Shown: one piece after another, positions 48,625 through 60,720 of the stretch | Layout: each line of letters opens with the position of its first letter | How positions within the stretch are numbered: the first letter of the stretch is position 1 | NCBI GenBank assembly: GCA_002633025.1 | Contig: NMRB01001094.1 | Span: 68,594 to 132,593, forward strand | DNA: 64,000 nucleotides | Source: Notospermus geniculatus | Lineage: Eukaryota > Nemertea > Pilidiophora > Heteronemertea > Lineidae | Direction: 5' to 3' | The notes under the pieces: model-generated | What the model was told of the DNA's origin: nothing | The model's database searches: none | The model's input: only the letters and a program-made list of their open reading frames with translations | Made by a program: the position numbers and the translations under genes

Positions 48625-50679
48625 GTGTTCAAGGAAATTTTCAGATCATTCGATTATCATCTCTACCCTTCCTTTCTTTGTGGTAGCGCTCTACGAGGCG
48701 TTAATTTTGGAAAAATACCATAGGGCATGCCGTCCTTTGTCTTGGGGTAATGGGTCTCCCATTCAATTTGCATTGGGGAGGTGCACATGTGACTTGAACT
48801 GGTTCAAAAGAGATGCGTTTGGTTGTTAAGGAAATGTGAGTTTGTCAAATGTTCAGTTCCAGATGCTGATGATAACACAGCGTTTGTTCAAAATGCACAG
48901 GATGTTTTGTCCAAGTTCGACCGAAACACACTCAAAAGATGTTCCACAAGTTTCATGCATCCTTGACTATCTATTGATGATGGAAGTGGGCTCTCAATGC
49001 ATGAGGGATTTAGACAACTTAAGTTGGTACCGGTACCGTAAGTGAGTTCGCGACTGCGGAAGACTCGGAAGTAGAAGACCTAGTAATGATTAAGTAACAG
49101 CCTATTTGGAACGAAACCTGTAAACGTCACAAAGCATCTAATTAATTCTTCCATGGACCACTTGTCCTGTCATAACCAGAGGATAATTAGTATCATCAGA
49201 GGCTGTCATTGAACAAAGGAAAATTTCCCCTAAACAGCAGACCTGTCGTCCATAATTACTTCTACTTGGGATTTTACACAGCGACATTTCGATGGTTCAA
49301 ATGTTCCACAGCCTCGTTCCACCCGCCCGCCCCCAAATGATCTTGCAAAATTTGTGACTGATGGCAGCTTTGATGTGGTGATAATTATTACGACTACACC
49401 CACAGAGCAGCTTTACAATATTACACCTCCACCAACCCACCACGTTGAACCCACCATACATCATGCCAGGAACATCAAGGCGACCCTTCACGAGATCACA
49501 CCTTTGACCCTCCTTGGAAAAGCTTTTGAAGATTTGCAAAGCTCGGTGAACTGTTGGTCTACCAGGCAACAGAGCTCGTGGGTCCGAATGCAGGAGAACC
49601 CAGATTTGCTAGCAGATGTTCCGATGTAGCAGGGTTTCAAAGAAGATATATTCTGGGCTCTTTCCAGTCCTTGGAATGAGACCTAATCCGAAATTTTTGT
49701 ACTTGTCTGTCTATGCCAGGGTAGTCTATAAGTGTCCCACCCTGTCCCCTTATACACTGTTAACTGATCGGGTGTGCATCAAGATGAAGTTCAGCATCAA
49801 TTTGTTTCGAACATTTCACCAACCGTGGCGTAATCATACGCATCCGTTATCTGGCATGATGCAGGAGCCCTCCCTCCCGCACGTCATCCCAAACCAGTGG
49901 TCTTGAAAATAGCCTACTCACAACCAGTCACTGGGGAGTTTGAAACAGATTGAATTCAGAGTTAGGCAAGTGATTTACAAATTGAGATTGGAACTCATCG
50001 CATATGTTATGAGTGCATTTGATGAGCTTATTTCATTTCCCGGTCTAAACCACATCTTATTCCGGATTCGTTGTCTCCAGTCATGCCAGTCACCAACAAG
50101 AATTTCGAACTGTGACTATCCCCGATTGGGGTCGTTCCGTGGGACACCGTGACCCGCCTCTCAAACGAGTTTAAACTTCCAGCATCACGCCTTGATCTCG
50201 AGCAGAAAAACGTTCCCGCTTTTGATACGGTCCAGTACACCTGTCCTGAGTCATCGCCAGCATTGTGTAGCCATTAAAATACAATAATCGGGCACTGTGT
50301 AGGATCAGTCATGGGCCATGGGACCTCTCACACGCCAACAAAGTGGGGATAATCAAATGAACGCCACTGACCGCTATAAAAACCCTTTTATTCAAATGAA
50401 TATCACCCGGCAAAAAAATCATAGGTGGTGATAATGGCAATAAATGGTGGGACAGGTTAAGTGCAAAATATCAAATTAAGCACCAAGGGATACAAAAGTG
50501 AGTTTGAATTCTCCAACATGGGATGGATACGTAGCCTTGTCATGTACATGAAATCTGAAATGTACAGGGCACAGCTCCTACAGACATACTCGTACCCAGT
50601 GGGTCCTATAGGTAAATATAGATGCTACAAGCACTGCCACAACTTGCAGCAAAACAAAGGGTGGCCACTTGACGGGGTA

Positions 50680-51055
50680 CTGACATAGGATGACCACTCA
50701 AGGGGTCAGCCTACTGATGTAGGATGACCACTCAGGGGGTACTGACGTAGGATGTCCACTCAAGGGGTACTGACGTAGGATGACCACTCAAGGGTACTGA
50801 CATAGGACGACCACTCAAGGGTACTGATGTAGGATGACCACTCGATGGGGTACTGACGTAGGATGATCACTCAAGGGTGCTGACGTAGGATGACCACTCG
50901 ATGGGGTGCTGACGTAGGATGACCACTCAAGGGGTGCTGACGTAGGATGACCACTCAAGGGGTGCTGACGTAGGATGACCACTCGATGGGGTGCTGACGT
51001 AGGATGACCACTCAAGGGGTACTGACGTAGGATGACCACTCAAGGGGTACTGACA
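50680..51055. repeat. 28-bp minisatellite, D3 copy 1, about 13 units
   Basis: Units TGACGTAGGATGACCACTCA plus AGGGGTAC, with a 34-bp first step and a few 27-30 bp units. Variants GATGGGGTGC and TGATGTAGG are seen only in this copy. The array ends where TGACATTTGACAGCCC begins. Confidence 0.95.
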
Positions 51056-51840
51056 TTTGACAGCCCTTGCCATCTTGGTTTCAACAGAGATTTTGTGCGT
51101 GCACACTTATCTGGTAGGCAAATCAAAGCATGTGATTGGTCATGAAATTCGAGTTTGGTCACCAGATAGGCTTTTAGTGGGAACTGAAAAAAACAAGAAT
51201 TTGACAACATACGAACCAGGCAATTGGAAGCTGGATCAAAAGCCGACGATAATATGTTTCCAGTGGACTTGGAACAAAATGTTAATGAGAAATTTCTAGA
51301 TGCCCATCTATTTTTCAAGGGGCACAGACAGCCGATCAGATTGTGACACATGGCGAGTTAACCAATCACAGGACAAGGCAGTTGTCATGGTGCACTCTCC
51401 TAAGTAAGTCTTACACCAGGAAATGCCCCACGCTTTAAGACACCTTTCTGTGGGTCTTGTTACCTCTTTACACTGAGCTGCTAAGAGCATACCTCCTGCC
51501 CTCACCACTGGGTTGACACAACTTTTGAAGGTGTTTCTAGAGCACTGCACAAAGGACAGCACCGACAGCGATCCTGCCTCACTACCAAGTCAGGCTGACA
51601 AATATTACACCTGTCAAAATGTGACCTGACCAAACTCCTCGGCCAAAGTACATGTACACTCAAAGGAGAATTGCCATCCAAGCAGGCCAACCAAAAGACA
51701 CCCAAGTCGCAATAAAGTCTAATGTGGTTTGCCTTTCTTGTCGTCCTGTACTGGTAGAAAAGACTCCCTGAAGCACCACGGTACAGTCACGATCAGTCGA
51801 ACAGTCGCCTGTTGCTAAAGGAACACCAACTCCAAAAGGA

Positions 51841-52406
51841 GGCTAGCCGTTCACGGTGCATACGCCTAATTGCGTATCCTCCACGTTTATTATGACAGTA
51901 GCTGCCTGCGCATTAACTACAAAGAAATGAACACAAGTAGATATTCTACCAATCGGATCATTAGCAGAATTATTCCAACTTGCGACAAGTATAATTAGCA
52001 AAATTAGACTATCTTCGGATGCATAATGGGAGAATTTACGTTTTTTCTCCGGCCGTTGCTAAATAAGTGTTTCTTCATCGCGATAAGCTTCATAATGACG
52101 GGACAAATTGGCTACGTCTCAAAGTATACTGGGTAGTTTCTATGACGAAATTACCTCTTTTGTTGTTGGAGATCTGTTAGCCTGTCATCTTTGGATGTGG
52201 ATGCGAGGATGCAACTGGCGTCGATCGAGGGATGTGATGATATGAAGAAATCACAACAAATTAGCAGAATTAGCAGAATCTGGTTTTTACAACAGTATAA
52301 CTCCAATTTATCACACTCCTTGACTTCACGATATATCGCACGAATATGCTTGCTGTTCTAATGGTTGTCACAGGTTGGGGGCAGTTATTCGGTATATCAG
52401 GTGACT
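51841..52406. other. AT-rich block, nearly identical between D3 copies
   Basis: Matches 60158-60720 with few changes. Contains CGTTTATTATGACAG, repeated ATTAGCAGAATT words and GCGCATTAACTAC. Candidate regulatory sequence; no coding frame. Confidence 0.4.
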
Positions 52407-52407
52407 N
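52407..52407. other. Ambiguous base hiding missing sequence
   Basis: Left flank GGTATATCAGGTGACT equals 60705-60720; right flank TGTTCCTTACTTGGGTGG equals 62091 onward. By comparison with copy 2, about 1,370 bp (60721-62090) is absent here, including the 3' portion of a SINE. Confidence 0.85.
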
Positions 52408-52602
52408 TGTTCCTTACTTGGGTGGGGTCTTTTACTTGCCCAGGGTCGGCCTACAAAGCACCATGGCTTATAAGGTTCCATGCAACGGACATGAAGAGCC
52501 AGGGGATGGTTAATCCATCATGGCCCATTGGACTGGATTCGAACCCCGGGACCTGCCATTTGCTTTAGCACACATGATAACTACTAGGCCATCAGGACTC
52601 TT
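52408..52602 (-). mobile_element. SINE family A, copy 7, cut by the gap
   Basis: The right part of the SINE with an intact tRNA-like head (minus strand GTAGTTATCATGTGTGC, then CCCGGGGTTCGAATCC). Its left part falls in the gap at 52407. Equivalent to 62012-62272. Confidence 0.85.
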
Positions 52603-52750
52603 CTATTTAGGAGAAAGTCAAGACATTCAGTGCCACATGGGAACTACAGTGGGTGCTTGGATCCAGAAACTAGCTGAAATTTTACTTGCATTCCTTTTTG
52701 ATAACTGGGCTTCAAAGATGCACCCAAATCAACCAAAACTGAGTGCCGGG

Positions 52751-53096
52751 TGCCCATACTGAGGCTAAATCATGGAGGATGTAATCAACTTGATGGACAT
52801 GTAATCGAAAGCCTGGCAGAGGGGATAGGTGTTGCTGTTTCCACCTACTATTCACTTGTTGTCATGTACAAGTCGGCATGCAAGTCATTCCTTCACAATG
52901 GCCGCAAATTGGTTCGCTCTCCGAGCCACAGCAGTGACCCTTGGCCGTCTTATTATTCTTGCATTAACATTGTGATTGCAATGATGAATATTTCACGAGA
53001 GGTGATACGCGGCGAGGAGAAGCAAAGCGCCCCATCGAATATGAATAGCCTCCGTCATGTGGAAAATAAGATGAAATGAAGTTGGGATATCCTCAT
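52751..53096. other. Block identical between D3 copies (2)
   Basis: 346 bp with no difference from 62427-62772. An open plus frame of about 109 codons spans it in both copies but starts only at GTG and has no recognisable domain. It contains TTGCATTAACATTGTGATTG and ATGAATATTTCACG. More likely non-coding; a hidden exon cannot be excluded. Confidence 0.45.
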
Positions 53097-53411
53097 ACAA
53101 ATTCTGCCATTATGAAACGTGAACTGCATGGATGGATTTATCATGCCGTGAGAAATGCATTCAGATCACAAGATGCAAGATGGCCAACGCATCCGTATCT
53201 ATTAAGGTGCAATCCACTGATGTGATTTTCTCTTAGCTGTGTTCCACTGAAATTTCTTGCTTGTAGATGATTTACAGCAGCCCAAGGCCTGCTGCCAAAA
53301 TGTTCCAAGGAAAATACTGAATTTGAAAAGCTTTTTTTCACGATAATGTCATTTATAACGCCACTCATGCCAGTTATGGCACAGCCTAACCAACCGGCCA
53401 TGGAGGATTTC

Positions 53412-53503
53412 CTTCATGGCCTAGTGTGGTTGGCACATTGGCCTCCAAGGTTGAAGTAAGCAACGTTGAGCACAGTTAGCATGTGGATGGGTGACCGGTG
53501 CAT
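53412..53503 (+). mobile_element. 5S-rRNA-like SINE promoter, D3 copy 1
   Basis: GAAGTAAGCAACGTTGAGC followed by GTTAGCATGTGGATGGGTGA and CCGG closely follows the 5S rRNA internal control region: box A GAAGCTAAGCAGGGT, then GTTAGTACTTGGATGGGAGACCG with box C. The first 50 nt of 5S rRNA are not present; instead ATGGCCTAGTGTGGTTGGCA and ATTGGCCTCCAAGG recall a tRNA-Gly-like 5' half. I infer a 5S-derived (SINE3-type) or chimeric tRNA/5S element. No second full 5S gene is present. Confidence 0.65.
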
Positions 53504-54312
53504 TTGACTTTGATGCAAGATAGAAGCTCTCCACTTAAAGCCTTTTCAATGGTAATTTCGTTGCCACTTGCTAATTTCGGTCCCCTGCATCAACTTGGGA
53601 GGTTGTGCAGCAACTGTGCCATCAACGAGACTGTCGTAGGACAGGAAGTTGAGCTCCCATCATTCAGAAAATTTGATAAAAAATTTGACTTCTATGACAG
53701 GTATCAGGCATTATAGTCAGGCTTCTTATTTCATCAATACACCAATTTTTTCCATTCCAAAATCTTTCGACGAAAAGGTCGAAGTTTAACAGGATAAGAA
53801 GACTTTTTAACTTACGGTCCGATTTGAAACAGCATGGGTCAACAACCACAGGATAGCAAAAAGCTGATGAAATGAACTAACATTAAATATAATCAAAAGT
53901 CCCATTAGAATCTCAGCATGTCGAGGACCTAGTCTCACACCATTGATAGGTTTTATTGAACATTTTATTGATTATTTGTAATAATTTAATGAAACGACAG
54001 GATCAGTCTCAACTTCTTATAACATAATCATAATCTATTAATCACTGTATAAATTGCTATTGATTTTTACTAATCAATTAAATCAATTACTGAGTGATAA
54101 TAAGTTGACCTTTCATGCACTGATCTTTTTCTGAATTTCACAGAGAAATTGGGGTTTCTTGTGCAAGACTGATATTGGACGTAGGTTATTTATGAAGTGA
54201 TGGAGGTTTAGAAATGAAAGTTCTTGCAATACGGGCCTCACTATTCCTTTTTTAACACCCTCTATTAATTGATAGAAATATACACCAAACACGCCAAAGT
54301 GTGTGGGGGGTC

Positions 54313-55849
54313 AGGATGATTCAAGGTGTGAGTCGATTGGAGGGATTTTCTTTTTGTGGGACAAGCAGCTCATAACGGCAATGAGCTGTTCATGCAACTT
54401 CCCAATACCAACACCATTTAATTGAAAAAGTAGGTACCATTTTTCATAGATTTTCTCCAACGGCATGCCAAAGTCCCACGGGACCACCATTCATCAAATG
54501 CCACTGACTACAAATCAGCATCGTGAGTCAAGCTTTTGTGCTTCAATCACAGCGTTTGATTGCCAGATTCAACGGGCCAATACATCTTTAAGTCATTTGA
54601 CTTGATCCAGTGCTGGGCTGGTTGTCAGCCATGATGGAGTGTCAGACTGCCATGCTGGAACGCGATAGTCATCTTTAATTTAGAAATGATTTCTCTTTGA
54701 AGTTCCATGCCATTTCCGCACATGCGCTGAAGATAAGGATCTTTAATTAAAAAGAGGTGCTCCGGAGTAATGCGGCGCATTCTTCGCCGGGATCTTTGAC
54801 GGGCATATCAGTAGCCAACTTCGTTAGTCCGCCATTAACAATCAGTTAATTTCCTGTGTGAGTGTGTAAACACTGTTGTATTGGGTGGAGGTAAAACAGT
54901 AGCGCGGCTGTCTCGCGACGTGATTTATGGCCGACGTAATAGGACATTCAGATTGAAAGGAAGACTGTTGCTAACGCCAAGTCGGTGGCCGATGATTTGG
55001 GGGAAATGGGTAGTAATAATGTCCGGGTCACGACTAGGATGCGCGATGTAATTTATTTGTGATTACAGTTTCTTTTGCATTGTTTGTGAGGCCAACACTA
55101 CTCGGTGAAGGCTGCTGGTCAATCAGACCGAATGACATGATACTTTCGAATCGTTCTGAAAAATATTGAATACAACGCCGAGCTCCAAATACGGCATAGC
55201 TCGATAGACAGCACTGGGTGACTTCAGGTACAGCAGGAGGAAACCAGAGTGCCCAGAGAAAACCTGCGCCATCAAAGAGAGTCACCCTCTCTATCAGATG
55301 AAGAGCAGATCTGACCACAGCTCGGCCCAGAACCTAAGCGGTGACGGGCATGGATCTTTCCACTCAGGGCCACACTCACGATTTGTTTTTAGGGCCCTTC
55401 CAGAACCTCATACCAATACTAGACCCCGCCTCCTGAAAAAATATACGAAGTACGTACATTGTACTTTGATTTTATTCAATAGTATTGACCAATGGCTGAG
55501 CCCCTAGAATTTACACCAATCACACAGGTCTCAAGGCCAAAATGCCAAACCTTTGTGGATAACTCCGCCAAAAACAAGACAAAAGTATTGCAGCGAGAAT
55601 GGATTGACCCCTGCTTTTTTCTGAGAGGTTGATACCCAGTGTTTTTTTCTCCATGCTCATCAATGCATTTATACCATTTTTTACAAGCATGATTCCATGC
55701 TGTACCATTTGTAACAGCTCCCTTTTCTTCCCGGCCTTTTGCGTTTCCGGCTGAAACGCTAACCATAAAAGAAACTGGTGAACTTATAAGAGCTCCTTTT
55801 CATTGATATAATGACACATCCATCCATCATCATCTTCATCATCTCCTCA
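54313..55849. other. Single-copy spacer between D3 copies
   Basis: No duplicate is visible inside the window, though copy 2 could continue with it beyond the window end. 54690-55010 is a compact, TTAATTA-rich block with GTGATTTATGGCC. A SINE family B body lies at 55195-55375. The 55476-55766 minus frame is not recognised. Confidence 0.5.
55195..55375 (-). mobile_element. SINE family B, copy 3
   Basis: GCCCAGAGAAAACCTGCGCC, TCAAAGAGAGTCACCCTCTC and ATGAAGAGCAGATCTGACCA parallel the element at 18060-18140, and CGGTGACGGGCATGG lies where the tRNA-like head should be. Boxes A and B are badly worn. Confidence 0.55.
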
Positions 55850-58800
55850 GGGTAGCAACCTAGCAGTGGATTGATTCTTCACAGTAATTATTCAGGAACA
55901 ATGCCGAGAAACGATATGAACTTTTTTCAGTTTATTTGTTCATCGTATCTATTACAGCTTCCCACACACCTTGAGGGATCCGTCCATCCAGGAAATTTGA
56001 AGAGGCCGCGAGACCTGCAAGTGCACCCTACTTAAGCATCTCGGGACGTGAATTAGAGACAAGAATGGCTGCAGAAAAGGGCCCTAACTGACTATGCCTG
56101 ACGTAGATGTCAGCCTTTGGGTATCAATCTCATTCTTCCTTTGCCGTTGCGAGCTCATGGAGACTTCTCTGCCTGGAACGGAGAGTTGGGGCTTCTTTGG
56201 CCCCCCCCCAACCTTGCTGAAAATAAACCGGTGCTGTGGAGACAAAGCAAAGAACTCAAAATGGGGCATCGTCTTGTACCAGGCACAGGTCTGGTTGAAG
56301 CAGAACTCGCAGGGGCAATAGAGGAACAAAATATGTGCTCCAACATTGTCCGTATTAGCTCTCTGACGCAGTCACTGTAGCAGAAATGGCCTATTTTGCA
56401 AGTGCAAATGTTGGATGTTTGTCAGACTTGCAGGAAGAACCATCATGATCCCCAAGGTACGTTTCCAGCCAAGGAAGATGAATTCAACAGGGTGGACCAG
56501 GACTAAGGCCAAGAGTGTGAGCCTAGGGACGAGCCAGAGGTCTTCTTTTGGACTGAATCACTTGACAGCAAGGACAATAAGTAACACAATTGATACACCT
56601 GAAAAAAATTTCCTGCAGAAAATTTTTTCGGGATGCCCCCTCGGATCAGAGCCTGGGGACATCATGTGAACCCTTTTGTTCCTGGTACAAATAAAGTTAC
56701 CGGATCTACTTGTCTTCACATCGGACAATACATGAGGTTTATCAGATTTGGGGACAATCTATCCTTAAGCAGGTAACTCATTACCCAGGCGTTATCCTAC
56801 GTGGTGTCTTATCAGAATTCAACAGACCCGTCTTAATTGAATCCAATTAACTCTTTTCTAAAGATGCATTAACATAATAACTTTATTTAGGAACACCTTA
56901 ATGCAAACCAATTAAGCGACACCCGTGAAATCGAATAATTAGGACGAGGTCTGTTATTACGGGTTTGTTGTGACCGTGCATACGCCGAGTGGTGTTGGAC
57001 AATGGCATTCAAGGAAATTTTCAGATCATTCGATTATCATCTCTACCCTTCCTTTCTTTGTGGTAGCGCTCTACGAGGCGTTAATTTTGGAAAAATACCA
57101 TAGGGCATGCCGTCCTTTGTCTTGGGGTAATGGGTCTCCTATTCAATTTGCATTGGGGAGGTGCACATGTGACTTGAACTGGTTCAAAAGAGATGCGTTT
57201 GGTTGTTAAGGAAATGTTTTGTCAAATGTTCAGTTCCAGATGCTGATGATAACACAGCGTTTGTTCAAAATGCACAGGATGTTTTGTCCAAGTTCGACCG
57301 AAACACACTCAAAAGAAGTTCCACAAGTTTCATGCATCCTTGACTATCTATTGATGCTAGAAGTGGGCTCTCAATGCATCAGGGATTTAGACAACTTAAG
57401 TTGGTACCAGTACCGTAAGTGAGTTCGCGACTGCAGAAGACTCGAAGTAGAAGACCTAGTAATGATTAAGTAACAGCCTATTTGGAACGAAACCTGTAAA
57501 CGTCACAAAGCATCTAATTAATTCTTCCATGGACCACTTGTCCTGTCATAACCAGAGGATAATTAGTATCATCAGAGGCTGTCATCGAACAAAGGAAAAT
57601 TTCCCCTAAACAGCAGACCTGTCGTCCATAATTACTTCTACTTGGGATTTTACACAGCGACATTTCGGTGGTTCAAATGTTCCACAGCCTCGTTCCACCC
57701 GCCCGCCCCCAAATGATCTTGCAAAATTTGTGACTGATGGCAGCTTTGATTTGGTGATAATTATTACGACTACACCCACAGAGCAGCTTTACAATATTAC
57801 ACCTCCACCAACCCACCACGTTGAACCCACCATACATCATGCCAGGAACACCAAGGCAACCCTTTCATGAGATCACACCTTTGACCCTCCTTGGAAAAGC
57901 TTTTGAAGACCTGCAAAGCTCGGTGAACTGTTGGTCTACTAGGCAACAGAGCTCGTGGGTCCGAATGCAGGAGAACCCAGATTTGCTAGCAGATGTTCCG
58001 ATGTAGCAGGGTTTCAAAGAAGATATATTCTGGGCTCTTTCCAGTCCCTTGAAATGAGACCTAAACCAAAATTTTTGTACTTGTCTGTCTATGCCAGGGT
58101 AGTCTATAAGTGTCCCACCCTGTCCCCCTTATACACTGTTATTGATCGGGTGCATCAAAATGAAGTTCAAGCATCAATTTTGAACATTTCACCAACCATG
58201 GCGTAATCATACGCATCCGTTATCTGGCATGATGCAGGAGCCCTCCCTCCCGCACGTCATCCCAAACCAGTGGTCTTGAAAATAGCCTACTCACAACCAA
58301 TCACTAGGGAGTTTGAAACAGATTGAATTCATAGTCAGGCAAGTGATTTACAAATTGAAACTGGAACTCATCGCATATGTTATGAGTGCATTTGATGAGC
58401 TTATTTCATTTCCCGGTCAAACCATCTTATTCCGGATTCATTGTCTCCAGTCACCAACAAGAAATTCGAACTGTGACTAGCCCTGATTGGGGTCCTTCCG
58501 TGGGACACTGTGACCCGACTCTCAAACAAGTTTAAACTTCCAGCATCACGCCTTGATCTCGAGCAGAAAAACGTTCCCACTTTTGATACGGTCCAGCACA
58601 CCTGTCCTGAGTCATCGCCAGCATTGTGTAGCCATTAAAATACAATAATCGGGCACTGTGTAGGATCAGTCATGGGCCATGGGACCTCTCACACGCCAAC
58701 AAAGTGGGGATAATCAAATGAACGCCACTGACCGCTATAAAAACCCTTTTATTCAAATGAATATCACCCGGCAAAAAAATCATAGGTGGTGATAATGGCA

Positions 58801-59041
58801 ATAAATGGTGGGACAGGTTAAGTGCAAAATATCAAATTAGGCACCAAGGGATACAAAAGTGAGTTTGAATTCTCCAACATGGGATGGATACGTAGCCTTG
58901 TCATGTACATGAAATTTGAAATGTACAGGGCACAGCTCCTACAGACATACTCGTCCCCAGTGGGTCCTATAGGTAAATATAGATGCTACAAGAACTGCCA
59001 CAGCTTGCAGCAAAACGAAGGATGACCACTTGACGGGGTAC

Positions 59042-59380
59042 TGACATAGGATGACCACTCAAAGAATACTGACGTAGGATGACCACTCAAGGGGTACTGA
59101 CGTAGGATGACCACTCAAAGAATACTGACGTAGGATGACCACTCAAGGGGTACTGACGTAGGATGACCACTCAAGGGGTACTGACGTAGGGCGACCACTC
59201 AAGGGGTACTGTCATAGGATGACCACTCAAGGGGTACTGACGTAGGGCGACCACTCAAGGGGTACTGTCATAGGATGACCACTCAAGGGGTACTGGCGTA
59301 GGACGACCACTCAAGGGGTACTGACATAGGATGACCACTCAAGGGGTACTGACGTAGGATGACCACTCAAGGGGTACTGA
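59042..59380. repeat. 28-bp minisatellite, D3 copy 2, 12 units
   Basis: Twelve strictly 28-bp units starting at 59042, 59070 and so on to 59350. Variants AAAGAATACTGACG and GGTACTGTCATAGG occur only here. The first four units alternate two variants, and later units pair GGGCGACC with GTCATAGG, so a two-unit higher-order pattern is visible. Confidence 0.95.
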
Positions 59381-60720
59381 CATTTGACAGCCCTTGCCAC
59401 CTTGGTTTCAACAGAGATTTTGTGCGTGCACACTTATCTGGTAGGCAAATCAAAGCATGTGATTGGTCATGAAATTCGAGTTTGGTCACCAGATAGGCTT
59501 TTAGTGGGAACTGAAAAAAAACAAGAATTTGACAACATACGAACCAGGCAATTGGAAGGTAGATCAAAAGCAGACAATAATATGTTTCCATTGGACTTGG
59601 AGCAAAATGTTAATGAGAAATTTCTAGATGCCCATCTATTTTTCAAGGGGCACAGACAGCCGATCAGATTGTGACACTTGGCGAGTAACCAATCACAGGA
59701 CAAGGCAGTTGTCATGGTGCACTCTTCTAAATAAGTCTTACACCAGGAAATGCCCCACGCTTTAAGACACCTTTCTGTGGGTCTTGTTATCTCTTTACAC
59801 TGAGCTGTACTTCCTGCCCTCACCACTGATTTGACACAGCTTTTGAAGGTGTTTCTAGAGCACTGCATGAAGGACAACACCGACAGCGATCCTGCCTCAC
59901 TACCAAGTCGGGCTGACAAATATTACACCTGTCAAAATGTCACCTGACCAAACTCCTCGGCCAAAGTACATGTACACTCTAAGGAGAACTGCCATCCAAG
60001 CAGGCCAACCGAAGACACCCAAGCTGCCACAAAGTCTATTGTGGTTTTCGCCTTTCTCATCATCCTGTACTGGTAGAAAAGACTCCCTGAAGCACCAAGG
60101 TACAGTCACGATCAGTCGAACAGTCGCCTGTTGCTAAAGGAACACCAACTCCAAAAGGAGGCTAGCCGTTCACGGTGCATACGCCTAATTGCATATCCTC
60201 CACGTTTATTATGACAGTAGCTGCCTGCGCATTAACTACAAAGAAATGAACACAAGTAGATATTCTACCAATCGGATCATTAGCAGAATTATTCCAACTT
60301 GCGACAAGTATAATTAGCAAAATTAGACTATCTTCGGATGCATAATGGGAGAATTTACGTTTTTTCTCCAGCCGTTGCTAAATAAGTGTTTCTTCATCGC
60401 GATAAGCTTCATAATGACGGGACAAATTGGCTACGTCTCAAAGTATACTGGGTAGTTTCTATGACGAAATTACCTCTTTTGTTGTTGGAGATCTGTTAGC
60501 CTGTCATCTTTGGATGTGGATGCGAGGATGCAACTGGCGTCGATCGAGGGATGTGATGATATGAAGAAATCACAACAAATTAGCAGAATTAATCTGGTTT
60601 TTACAACAGTGTAACTCCAATTTATCACACTCCTTGACTTTGAGAGATATAGCACGAATATGCTTGCTGTTCTAATGGTTGTTATAGGTTGGGGGCAGTT
60701 ATTCGGTATATCAGGTGACT

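Larger units (their letters stand above)
47447..54312. repeat. Large duplication D3, copy 1
   Basis: Begins at GGGTAGCAACCTAGCAGTGG and matches copy 2 (55850 onward) almost continuously to GTGTGTGGGGGGTC at 54312, where the window end stops the comparison. The offset is 8,403 bp at the left end. Differences are substitutions and many 1-15 bp indels, several not multiples of three, which break the open frames and argue against coding. This copy has an N at 52407 where copy 2 has 1,370 more bases. It could be a true tandem duplication or an unmerged haplotype. Confidence 0.93.

Noticed and set aside
50680-51055. CRISPR array from regularly spaced repeats
   Set aside because: The units are directly adjacent 28-bp tandem repeats with no unique spacers, in a eukaryotic sequence with no cas-like genes. 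This is a minisatellite.
59467-59919. 150-codon minus-strand gene in D3 copy 2
   Set aside because: The same region in copy 1 (51040-51562) is split over frames by small indels, which a functional gene should not tolerate in a near-identical duplicate.
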